Both the position numbers and the translations under genes were made by a program. A DNA stretch of 61,902 nucleotides from Gemmatimonadaceae bacterium (lineage in GTDB: Bacteria > Gemmatimonadota > Gemmatimonadetes > Gemmatimonadales > Gemmatimonadaceae): positions 1 through 61,902 of the forward strand of contig JACMPK010000112.1 in NCBI GenBank assembly GCA_014377535.1. The letters run 5' to 3'. Positions 9,069-16,968 of the stretch are shown in pieces. Position 1 is the stretch's first letter. Each line of letters begins with the position of its first letter. The notes under the pieces are model-generated. The model was not told the DNA's origin, searched no databases, and saw only the letters and a program-made list of their open reading frames with translations.

Positions 9069-10301
9069 TCACGCCCGCGAACTCACCTCGCTTGTCGCCA
9101 TTACTGGTGACGCCAGTCTTCCGCGAAACGCACCCGCTCGCGCCGTGTTCTCCCAGTTCACCCGTGCGAGCCCGAGGTCACGATGCGTCGCCGCCAGCGA
9201 CAGGTCGAACTTCGACAGCCAGCGCCCAAGCACATCCGCCGGCAGCACGCGACCATCGGCCTCCACAACCACGCCGCTCGGTCGCTCGTCGCGCGGGCCC
9301 CACGCCAGCGTCACGCGCGCCTCGGACACGAAGCCAGTCTCCACCATTGCCACGGCGACCTGCCGAGCGCGAAGCGCACCGGCGCGATCCAATCGCCACG
9401 GGTCCTTGCCGCTCAGCGCACCACCGCCGATGCCGACGTGCGGACCGTAGAAATCCATCACCAGCTTGCGACCGGTCTGACCGTTGTCGTTGATCGGACC
9501 GCCCACGACGAAGGGGCCTGACTCGTTCACACGCACCACGAAGTCAGCCGGCGGCGGTGCGAGCAGGTCGGGCATGCGTGCCGACTCGGCGACCAGCACC
9601 TGCGTGTACAGCTCGCGCAGCGCGCGCTCCAGCTTCACCACGCTCGCCGCCACGATGTGCTGCACGCTGCTCACCACCCAGACCGGCACCCAGCGCACAA
9701 ATCTTGCACGAATGCCGGGTACCGCTCGCAACGCGATCAGCAGCTTGCCATCGGGACCCGCGCCCAGAGTGCGGTCCTCGACCGTGCGGTGCAGCAGCGC
9801 ATCGCGCAGCGTCAGCGCGAGATGCTGTTCCATCGGCAGCCAGTCCGTCTCCGGCGTGCCGATGGCATACCCCACGTGGATCGCCTGATCGTCGCAGAGC
9901 TCGCGCACGGCCTGCTCGTCAACATCCGCGACGTCGATCACGCAGGTGAGGTCCACCTCCACCTTCGACGGGTGCGGGCACTGGTAGTCCAGGCCATCAC
10001 CGACGCCGGGAAACGGCACGCCGAAGCCAGCACGCTCGTACACGCCGCGCACCGTGGCTTCCACCAGCGCGCGATCCAGCGGCGTTCCGGCCGTGCTGAT
10101 GCGACCGTTCACGTGACAGCGATGATCGTGCACTGCCACCTCCACCTGCACGATCGCGCGATCGTCCACGTGCAGCGCGAGGTCCACCAGCGCATCCGCG
10201 ACCTGGTCGGAAAGCTTGTCGGGATGACCGGGCAGCACGGCCTCGGCGAAGCGCAGGCCTGTGGATGGCAAAGCGTGCAAAACAGGAGCGATCGGCGTCA
10301 T
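9069..10301 (-). CDS. metK: divergent S-adenosylmethionine synthetase (methionine adenosyltransferase)
   Basis: 410 aa from the ATG at 10301, which overlaps the stop of the VWA gene (ATGA). Conserved MetK blocks are GHPDK (25-29), V-G-Y-A with D138-Q139 (the GAGDQG region), FVVGGPINDNGQTGRK (264-279) and GGGALSGKD (292-300). These build the ATP/methionine site and the triphosphatase site. It differs from housekeeping MetK: the GAGDQG glycines are replaced (CDDQA) and the C-terminal FGR/FPWE block is not recognisable. It is the last gene of a MoxR-unknown-VWA operon, an odd place for a housekeeping enzyme. It may make SAM for a specific partner or a related nucleotide product. Confidence 0.85.
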   Translation of the reverse strand: MTPIAPVLHALPSTGLRFAEAVLPGHPDKLSDQVADALVDLALHVDDRAIVQVEVAVHDHRCHVNGRISTAGTPLDRALVEATVRGVYERAGFGVPFPGVGDGLDYQCPHPSKVEVDLTCVIDVADVDEQAVRELCDDQAIHVGYAIGTPETDWLPMEQHLALTLRDALLHRTVEDRTLGAGPDGKLLIALRAVPGIRARFVRWVPVWVVSSVQHIVAASVVKLERALRELYTQVLVAESARMPDLLAPPPADFVVRVNESGPFVVGGPINDNGQTGRKLVMDFYGPHVGIGGGALSGKDPWRLDRAGALRARQVAVAMVETGFVSEARVTLAWGPRDERPSGVVVEADGRVLPADVLGRWLSKFDLSLAATHRDLGLARVNWENTARAGAFRGRLASPVMATSEVSSRA

Positions 10302-11776
10302 CGGGAATCCGTTGGTGAGGGAAGGCGTGTGCTGCTGTTGACCCAATCGGCAGCATCGTGCAGTGGACCATCACCGATCACGCCGAGGTGGACCTGCGTG
10401 CCACGCGCGCGAATCGGGGCGTGTGCTGAGGGGACGACATGTTCCAGGTGTCCGTCGGTCAGGACCACGACCGGCGTACCGACGGGCACCGTCGTCGCGA
10501 TGTGCCGGATCACGGCGGTGATCGAAGTACCGCCGCTGGTCGGCATGCGTCCCGTCTCCAGGTCTCCGTGTCGTGCCGGTACCACCGTGGTCGAGAACCA
10601 GTAGATGGTGGGCGTGATCTCGGCGCGCAGCGCACGCAGCGAACGACACAGGAACGGCAGCAGCGCGTTCATGCTGCCGCTCACGTCCACGTAGATCGTG
10701 ACGTCGCCGGGTCGCATCCTGCGCTCGGTGACCTGCCCTGCGAAGAGCAGTGGCGCGGGCACGCCGAGCAGACGCGCGGCATGATGACGACTCGCCGCGC
10801 GCCGGTCATGCAATCGATGCACCACGGTCACGTCGCGCGACACCCACTTCACTCGCCGCGCCGCGGTGCCGACGCCATGCACTGCGCGACGCAGCAGGAT
10901 GCGCAGTGCACGTTCCAGCGCCGGCGTGCGGTCGGCATCGCGCACGTGCAGTTGCGACAGCGCGCCACCGACACCGGGATGCTGCCCGCTCAACGCGGCG
11001 AGTTGCGACTGCAGCACGTCGGCGACCTCGGAATCGCGCGTGCCGGCCAGTGCGACCTGCTCCGCAGGCGTCACGCCGTGAGCACCGAGCAGCACGATGC
11101 CGGTCACGTCGTCTGCAGGCACGTTCGTTCGCAGCGCCTCGATGATCTCGCCGTACGTCACGCCAAGCAGTCCCGAGTCGGTGATCTCCGCGCCGTAGAG
11201 CATCCGATGGATGCGGCGGAGTTCCGCGGGCAGCGTGCGCGAGGCCGGCCAGTCCGGTGCGTCGGGCCACCCCGGTGGTGGGCGCAGGATGAACTCCGGC
11301 GCCTGATCCGAGCGGTACGTATCCATGGGCAGTGCAGCGTAGCGGTGCACCGTGGCGCCGGCCTTTTCCAGCAGCGACAGCACGGTGCGATTGACGATCG
11401 CGTCGAAGGCGATGTTGTGCAGCGCCGTGGGCCGCGGAAAGAGCCGCGTGTGGCCCAGCGTCACATGCGAGAGTTCGTGCAGCACGAGCATCGTGAGTCG
11501 CTCGGGCGTACCGCAATGCCGTGCGATGAATTGCGGATTGAGCCGCAGCCGCGGGCGCTCGCAGCAATCGATGCAGGCCGTGGCGACCTCGTCGCTCCAT
11601 TCCACGCGCGACACCGTGAGCAGCGCATCGAGCGCGCGGGTGTGCATACCGGCGGTGGACAGCACGGTGGCGAGCAGGTCGTCGATGCTCGGGAGCAGCG
11701 CGACGTTGGTGATCGTCACGGGGGCGACGTGTCTCGTGGCGAGTGTCGTGGCGTCCGTCGAGACGTGTGTCGTCAT
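10298..11776 (-). CDS. VWA-domain protein with N-terminal HExxH metallopeptidase-like domain (DUF2201 type)
   Basis: 492 aa from the ATG at 11776, which overlaps the previous gene's stop (ATGA); the longer open frame to 12031 runs through that gene. The N-terminal part has HELSHVTLGH (100-109), a zinc-peptidase HExxH with a third His. The C-terminal part is a von Willebrand A domain with a complete MIDAS: DVSGSM (364-369), T in TSGGTS (413-418) and D441 in LTDGH. This matches the DUF2201_N plus VWA-like architecture. Such proteins pair with MoxR AAA+ ATPases, as here, where VWA acts as substrate or metal adaptor. The target is unknown; it could be assembly of a metal enzyme or a stress/conflict response. 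Confidence 0.85.
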   Translation of the reverse strand: MTTHVSTDATTLATRHVAPVTITNVALLPSIDDLLATVLSTAGMHTRALDALLTVSRVEWSDEVATACIDCCERPRLRLNPQFIARHCGTPERLTMLVLHELSHVTLGHTRLFPRPTALHNIAFDAIVNRTVLSLLEKAGATVHRYAALPMDTYRSDQAPEFILRPPPGWPDAPDWPASRTLPAELRRIHRMLYGAEITDSGLLGVTYGEIIEALRTNVPADDVTGIVLLGAHGVTPAEQVALAGTRDSEVADVLQSQLAALSGQHPGVGGALSQLHVRDADRTPALERALRILLRRAVHGVGTAARRVKWVSRDVTVVHRLHDRRAASRHHAARLLGVPAPLLFAGQVTERRMRPGDVTIYVDVSGSMNALLPFLCRSLRALRAEITPTIYWFSTTVVPARHGDLETGRMPTSGGTSITAVIRHIATTVPVGTPVVVLTDGHLEHVVPSAHAPIRARGTQVHLGVIGDGPLHDAADWVNSSTRLPSPTDSR

Positions 11777-12426
11777 GCGTCGACCGGATGTCCGAAGTTG
11801 CGGACCTCGAGCCCGCCCTTGATACGGAAGAACGCGAGGGATGGCGCCCGCCGGAGCGAGAAGATCGGGGGCGACGCGTAGGCGAGCAGCGTCATGCCAT
11901 GCAACGCAATGGTCGCGGCGGTGCGCAGATCGGCTGCTGCTGACGAGCTGAGCTCCACGGCCGCCGTGTGCAAGTCCGACCAGCGCACGACGCCATTCAG
12001 TCGCGTGCCGCCGCAGATGCGTGCGGTGCACTCACGCATCTGCTCGAGGCGTTCCATGGCGAGTGCCGGATAGGCGGCACGCCAGGGGCCAAGTGCGCGG
12101 CGGCCGCCAACGATTCGCGCCAGCAGTTCGCGATCGTCCACCATGCTCGGCGCGTTCAGCGCCTTCGCTGCGAGATCGAGCGTCACGCCTGCGGCCGCGG
12201 CGACGAGGGCGGGATGCAACTGGTATTCCTGCACTGGCCCGAACATCACGGCAGGCAACTCCGGCACGCCCGCCAGGGCCAGCAGTGCGCATACCAGCGC
12301 GCGCGGCTCAATGATCGCCTGCGTTCCCACGCAGCCAGTGCGGTACACGCACGCCGACGTGGGTCCGCAGTTGTGCAGCACCGGCACATGGTCGGTGCCG
12401 GGGGTCGACATTCGGCGTGTGATCAC
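11773..12426 (-). CDS. conserved-looking protein of unknown function in MoxR/VWA operon
   Basis: About 217 aa if started at the GTG at 12426, which overlaps the MoxR stop (GTGA) as its neighbours do; ATG alternatives are at 12441 and 12411. I do not recognise the family. The N-terminal part has three Cys in the order C-x6-C-x5-C and the middle has ECTARIC, so metal or cluster binding is possible. The remainder is Ala/Leu-rich and probably helical. There is no signal peptide, so it should be cytoplasmic. Being enclosed between a MoxR ATPase and its VWA partner, it is likely an adaptor or substrate of that machine; this is inference from position. Confidence 0.75.
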   Translation of the reverse strand: MITRRMSTPGTDHVPVLHNCGPTSACVYRTGCVGTQAIIEPRALVCALLALAGVPELPAVMFGPVQEYQLHPALVAAAAGVTLDLAAKALNAPSMVDDRELLARIVGGRRALGPWRAAYPALAMERLEQMRECTARICGGTRLNGVVRWSDLHTAAVELSSSAAADLRTAATIALHGMTLLAYASPPIFSLRRAPSLAFFRIKGGLEVRNFGHPVDA

Positions 12427-13982
12427 CGGGCGTCCCGGCATTGGCCGAGCCCTGCACTGCAGACGTCACGCAGCGAGATCAGGTGCGTGATTAGATCGTG
12501 CGGCGGCAGGAGCGCAGTGCCGGTGAGTTGTCCGCGGGGTGTCGCGTGCGTCGCGATCACTCCATGCAGGAACTCCGCATCACGATCACCGAGCGTCGTC
12601 TTCGAAAGCGCCGAACGCACCGCCAGCGCCCAGGTGCGCTGCGGATGGTAGCCATTCACGCTCACGCCCATGAAGGCGATGTTGCTCACCATGCCGGCCA
12701 CCGTCTCCGTCGCTGCGAGCGATACCATCGGCTGTGCCAGCAGGTGCGGCAGCACGAACCACGCGACCGTCAGCGCATCCATCGGCGGCAGCGCCGCCAG
12801 TCCGGTGCAGAGCGCATCACCACGCGCCAGCATCGGCAGTCCCGGCAGCGTGAGCGAGAGCAGCACACGCTGCAGGGGCTCTCGCACGCCCAGCAGTGTG
12901 CGCAGCGGATCATCGTCGGCCAGCGACACCTGCTGCCACGCCCCTTCATGCGCGGCCTGCAGCATGGCGCGCGAAATGACGCGACGCACGGTGTCCGGCA
13001 CCGACGCCAGCACGGCGGCGAGACAGGCCTGTGCGTCGCCGGGCATGCCCAGTGCCAGGTGCGCTGCGCGCATCGCGACGACGTTGCGGAAGAGCGTCGC
13101 CGCGCGACGGCCTCCGATGGCGATACCCGCGGCACCAAGCTTCGACACCAGAACGTCCACGTACGTCGCGATCTCGGCCGACGCGCTGGCGCGGACGCCC
13201 GGGATGAGCGCGCGCGCGGCACTCACCAGCTCGCGCACGGTGGCGTGTGCGCCGTCGGCCGGCTGCTCGCCCACGCCGCTGATGATCGCGCGCCGATCGG
13301 CGTCACCGAAGTCGCCGAAATGCGGCAGCGTCACGATCCACGAGAAGCGGTCGGCAAGCGCGGGATCGAGCGTCTCCACCGCGTCGTAGGCGAACCGCGA
13401 GGTGGCGTCATGCGCATCGACCGGCGGGTTGGTCGCCGCCCAGCGATGCCGCAGCTTTGCGATCGACACGCCCTGGATGCGACGCTCGTGGATGATCGGG
13501 AACAGCTTGTTCGCGACGTCGGGGCGGCAGCGACCGATCTCGTCGAAGAAGGCGACTTCGGCGTCCCAGATCGCCCCGGGCGGCGCCGCGTAGCGGATGA
13601 TGCCCTGCTCGTCGGGGATCGGGAAGCCGGCGAGGTCGTCGAACTGCAGGAGGCTCGCGTTGTAGTGACGCAGCTCGAGGCCGAGTGCCTCCGCGAGGCG
13701 CAGCAGGAGCAGCGTCTTCGCCGCGCCATGCTCGCTGACCAGCAGCAGCGGCTCCTCCGTCGCGAGCGCGGCGAGGATGGCCGGCTCGATGGCGTCATAG
13801 CCGACGATGCCAAGTGGCCGGAGGAGCGAGCGCCGGGTGGTGCTGGCGTGCGACGCGGGAGTGGTGTGCGCCTGTACAGGCACGGGTGGCTGTGGCGGCG
13901 CCGCCTTGGCCGCGGGTGCGGCAGATGCGGCGGTGCGAGCGTGGCGTGCGGTGGCGCGCGTACGCGCCAAGGTCGTTCCCAT
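12423..13982 (-). CDS. MoxR-family AAA+ ATPase
   Basis: 519 aa from the ATG at 13982, chosen because GGAGG lies seven bases upstream; the open frame extends to 14039. After an Ala/Pro-rich N-terminal tail (1-50) comes the AAA+ core: Walker A SEHGAAKT (83-90), Walker B VAFFDEI (143-149) and sensor-1 AATNP (182-186). The C-terminal half is long (about 250 residues) and lacks a known domain. MoxR ATPases act as chaperones that remodel or activate partner proteins together with a VWA protein. It is first in a four-gene operon with overlapping ends, which predicts equal expression and a shared complex. Confidence 0.88.
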   Translation of the reverse strand: MGTTLARTRATARHARTAASAAPAAKAAPPQPPVPVQAHTTPASHASTTRRSLLRPLGIVGYDAIEPAILAALATEEPLLLVSEHGAAKTLLLLRLAEALGLELRHYNASLLQFDDLAGFPIPDEQGIIRYAAPPGAIWDAEVAFFDEIGRCRPDVANKLFPIIHERRIQGVSIAKLRHRWAATNPPVDAHDATSRFAYDAVETLDPALADRFSWIVTLPHFGDFGDADRRAIISGVGEQPADGAHATVRELVSAARALIPGVRASASAEIATYVDVLVSKLGAAGIAIGGRRAATLFRNVVAMRAAHLALGMPGDAQACLAAVLASVPDTVRRVISRAMLQAAHEGAWQQVSLADDDPLRTLLGVREPLQRVLLSLTLPGLPMLARGDALCTGLAALPPMDALTVAWFVLPHLLAQPMVSLAATETVAGMVSNIAFMGVSVNGYHPQRTWALAVRSALSKTTLGDRDAEFLHGVIATHATPRGQLTGTALLPPHDLITHLISLRDVCSAGLGQCRDAR

Positions 13983-14423
13983 CTGCCTGCCTCCGCGCCA
14001 CTTGGCGCAGAAGGTGATGCACCGATGGCCTCGGCGCATTCGTGGTCCGCTTTAGTGGTCGTGTTTAGCGTCGCGCCACAAGCTGGCCGGTCAAATCGCG
14101 ACGGAGTGCGACTGCAGGACTGCGACTACGGGTGCAGGATACGAAAACGCCCGGCGAGCGATGACCGCTCCCGGGCGTGATGCAGGCTGGGCGGCGGTTT
14201 AGCTGTATTTGTTGCGCGGCCAGCAATCGCGAGAAATCGCCGCGTCGTACACCGCAGAGAGTAGCAGCGTGTCGATCGGTCACGCAAGGGCGGCAACGCC
14301 GTGTCGTGCATCATGTCGCGCATGGACGCTCCGGACGCGATCACAGGCGTCGGGGGTATCACAGCGGCGCTCGCCCCGTCGACGTATCTCGGGTACGCTG
14401 CAGTCGGCCCTCACTCCTGCGTC
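13983..14423. other. intergenic region between divergent MoxR operon and DUF305 gene
   Basis: This 441-base gap should hold promoters for both directions. It contains one strong hairpin (listed separately). On the minus strand, TTGCGT and TACTCT lie about 18 bases apart upstream of that hairpin, so a small minus-strand RNA of roughly 100-120 bases is possible. No convincing coding frame was found. Confidence 0.4.
14144..14178 (-). terminator. putative rho-independent terminator upstream of the MoxR operon
   Basis: CGCCCGG/CCGGGCG with an inner GAGCG/CGCTC helix (one bulged C) and an ATGAC-type loop. On the minus strand it is followed by TTTT. No minus-strand gene ends just before it, so it would end a short transcript, perhaps a small RNA or a leader in front of the MoxR operon. 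Confidence 0.5.
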
Positions 14424-15020
14424 ATGTCCATTCGTCGTCTCGTCATGGTCCTCGCCGCATCGCTCGTCGCCACCGCCGCTGCGCGCGCTCAGGCCGGCCA
14501 CCAGCATGATCACGCCGCCGGCATGCCGCCGGTGACGCTCCCCGCCGGCTCGATCGTGACCGAGGCCGACGTGCGCTTCATGCAGGGCATGATCGCGCAC
14601 CATGCGCAGGCCGTGGTGATGTCGCGCATGGCCGCCGCGCGCCGTGCGAGTCCGCGCGTGCTCAAGCTGGCGCAGAAGATCGACCTTGCGCAGGCCGGCG
14701 AGATCGCGCTGATGCAGGATTGGCTGCGCGCCTACCAGCAGTTCACGCCCGACACGTCGTCGTGGCGCGGGATGACGATGCCCGGCATGCTCACGACGCC
14801 CGAGCTGGCGCAGCTGGAGGCGTCGCGCGGTGCTGACTTCGACCGGCTGTTCCTGCAGCTGATGATCCGGCACCATCAGGGCGCGCTGAGCATGGTGGCC
14901 GACCTGCTCAAGTCGCCACGCGCCGCGCAGGAAGTGGATATCAACGTGTTCGCGAATGACGTGGAGACCACGCAGATGGCCGAGATCGGCCTGATGCGCC
15001 AGATGCTGCTCGACCGCTGA
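14424..15020 (+). CDS. DUF305 family exported protein (copper-binding-like)
   Basis: 198 aa from the ATG at 14424. A signal peptide ends near residue 24 (ARAQA), followed by a His-rich start (GHQHDH). Two DUF305 repeats are visible, each with a Met-His-His motif (MIAHHAQA and MIRHHQGA) and many Met residues. DUF305 is a ferritin-like four-helix fold; some members bind copper or silver in the periplasm. The next gene starts 24 bases later on the same strand and encodes an LVIVD-repeat protein. The two probably form one transcript, ended by a terminator after the second gene. Confidence 0.9.
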   Translation: MSIRRLVMVLAASLVATAAARAQAGHQHDHAAGMPPVTLPAGSIVTEADVRFMQGMIAHHAQAVVMSRMAAARRASPRVLKLAQKIDLAQAGEIALMQDWLRAYQQFTPDTSSWRGMTMPGMLTTPELAQLEASRGADFDRLFLQLMIRHHQGALSMVADLLKSPRAAQEVDINVFANDVETTQMAEIGLMRQMLLDR

Positions 15021-15043
15021 CCCTCACCCTGGAGTTCATCCAC

Positions 15044-16858
15044 ATGTCCATGCTTCGTGGCCTGCGCACCACCGCGCCTGCCCTCCTGCTGGCCCTCGCC
15101 GCCGCGACACCATCGCTCGGCGCGCAGACCTATCCCAGCGCCACCGATCCGCGCAACGGCCTCACGCCCGGTCTGCGCGATGCGGGCGTCGCGATCTCGG
15201 GCATGACGCTTCTCTCGAACACGGGCAAGCCGACCGTGTTCGACTCGGTGCGCGGGCTGACCTTCGTGAACAGCGACCTCGCGTTCCGGGGCAACACGGT
15301 CTATGTCGGCAACTTCGCGGGCTTCTCCATCTACGACGTGAGCAACCCGGCGAAGCCTGCACTGCTCTCGGCCGTGGAGTGCATCACATCACAGGGTGAT
15401 CCGTCGATCGTGGGCAACCTGCTGTTCGTGTCGGCCGAGGGTGGCGGCAACCGGAAGGATTGCGCGAAGGGTGGGGTGAAGGACCCGTCGGAGCACATGA
15501 GCGGCGTGCGCATCTACGACGTCGCCAATCCGCGCGCGCCGCGCCTGGTGAAGAACGTCGAGACATGCAAGGGATCACACACGCACACGGTGGTGCCTTC
15601 GCCGACGGACAGGAACGTCGTGTACCTGTATGTCTCAGGCCAGCAGGGCGCGCGTGACGCGACGGAGCTGGCGGGATGCAGGAACGGCTCGAATCCCGCC
15701 GACGAGTCGAACTCGTTGTTCCGACTGGACATCATCAAGGTGCCGCTCAACCGTCCGCAGGACGCGGAAGTCATCAGCGGTGCGCGGATCTTCACCGGTC
15801 TCGGTCCTGCGCCGGCACGCGGTGGGCGTGCGCGGCCTGCCCGCGCCATTGCAGGTGCCGACAGCGCGATGATGGCCGAAATGGCGTCGGCCGGCCCGCG
15901 CAACTGTCATGACGTATCGGCATATCCCGCGATGAACCTGCTGGCCGGTGCGTGCGGCAGTTATGGCCTGCTGGTGGACATCAGCAATCCAGAGAAGCCG
16001 GTACGACTCGATGCCGTGGCGGACACCAACTTTTCGCTCTGGCACACGGCCGTGTTCTCGAACGACGGCCGGAAGGTGGTCTTCACCGACGAGTGGGGCG
16101 GCGGCACGTCGCCGAACTGCCAGGCCATTCATCCGCTCGAGATGGGCGGCAATACCACGCTGGTGATCGGCACCGATCGCAAGTTCACGCAGCACGCCTA
16201 CTTCAAGATCCCGACCGCGCAGGGCGCGAACGAGAACTGCGTGTCGCACAACGGCTCGCTGATACCCGTGCCGGGCCGCGACATCATGGTGCAGGGGTGG
16301 TATCAGGGCGGCGTGGACATCATCGACTTCACCGATGCCGACAAGCCGGTGGAGCTCGGGTATTTCGATCGTGGTCCCATCGATGCGCCGGCGGCTGATG
16401 GTGCGGCGAACAGTCGCACGCGCGGCACGATCGGCGGCAGCTGGGGGGCGTACTGGTACAATGGGCGGATCTACAGCTCGGAGATGGCGCGCGGGTTGGA
16501 CGTGCTGGAGCTGGTGCCGGGGCCGATGTTGAGCGCGAACGAGATCGCGGCGGCCAAGTTGGTGACGTGGAGCGAGTTCAACCCGCAAAGCCAGCCGAAG
16601 ATCACGTGGCCGGCGGCGTTCGTGGTGGTGCGGAGCTATCTGGATCAGCTGGTGCGGGACGGCGGGCTGGCGGTGGAGCGGACCACGGCGATTGCGACTG
16701 CGCTGGATGCGGCGGAGAAGCGGCGTGGGACGGCGCGGAAGGTGGCGTTGACGGCGTTGGCTGGGGTGGTGGAGCGGGATGCGGCCGGGGCGAAGGATGC
16801 GGCGAAGGTGACGGCGATGGCGGGGGCGGTGCGGGAGTTGGCGGGGGTGACTCGGTAA
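15044..16858 (+). CDS. LVIVD-repeat beta-propeller exported protein
   Basis: 604 aa. Signal peptide to about residue 27 (SLGAQ). The body contains repeated blades such as FSIYDVSNPAKP, VRIYDVANPRAP and LVDISNPEKP, the LVIVD repeat type that folds into a beta-propeller. Conserved His and Cys residues (GSHTHT, NCHDVS, SLWHTA) lie at the blade tops. The C-terminal 110 residues are Ala-rich and helical. GGAG lies upstream of the ATG. Its pairing with DUF305 suggests a shared periplasmic role, possibly in metal handling, but no activity is established for this family. Confidence 0.88.
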   Translation: MSMLRGLRTTAPALLLALAAATPSLGAQTYPSATDPRNGLTPGLRDAGVAISGMTLLSNTGKPTVFDSVRGLTFVNSDLAFRGNTVYVGNFAGFSIYDVSNPAKPALLSAVECITSQGDPSIVGNLLFVSAEGGGNRKDCAKGGVKDPSEHMSGVRIYDVANPRAPRLVKNVETCKGSHTHTVVPSPTDRNVVYLYVSGQQGARDATELAGCRNGSNPADESNSLFRLDIIKVPLNRPQDAEVISGARIFTGLGPAPARGGRARPARAIAGADSAMMAEMASAGPRNCHDVSAYPAMNLLAGACGSYGLLVDISNPEKPVRLDAVADTNFSLWHTAVFSNDGRKVVFTDEWGGGTSPNCQAIHPLEMGGNTTLVIGTDRKFTQHAYFKIPTAQGANENCVSHNGSLIPVPGRDIMVQGWYQGGVDIIDFTDADKPVELGYFDRGPIDAPAADGAANSRTRGTIGGSWGAYWYNGRIYSSEMARGLDVLELVPGPMLSANEIAAAKLVTWSEFNPQSQPKITWPAAFVVVRSYLDQLVRDGGLAVERTTAIATALDAAEKRRGTARKVALTALAGVVERDAAGAKDAAKVTAMAGAVRELAGVTR

Positions 16859-16880
16859 GCGGTTCCAAGAAGGAATGAAG

Positions 16881-16915
16881 AGCGGCACCTGCGCTGAGCG
16901 TAGGTGCCGCTTTTT
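16881..16915 (+). terminator. rho-independent terminator after the LVIVD gene
   Basis: GCGGCACCT pairs perfectly with AGGTGCCGC (9 pairs, plus a flanking A-T) and is followed by TTTTT on the plus strand. It lies 23 bases after the stop codon and separates this operon from the convergent helicase gene. Confidence 0.9.
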
Positions 16916-16968
16916 GTTTCCCTAAGCAGTCCTGCTGCAAGCAGACGCCCTGCAGTTCGGAGCAAATG

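Noticed and set aside
11777-12031. N-terminal extension of the VWA gene
   Set aside because: It lies inside the preceding gene in another frame; the ATG at 11776 overlaps that gene's stop as in the other couplings.
12498-14180. Plus-strand open frame of 560 codons opposite the MoxR gene
   Set aside because: Arg/His-rich antisense shadow of a high-GC gene, with no domain motif; the minus strand has Walker motifs and a good ribosome site.
14200-14270. tRNA-like sequence on the minus strand near the putative small RNA
   Set aside because: Only a 5-pair end helix forms and there is no T-arm or anticodon arm.
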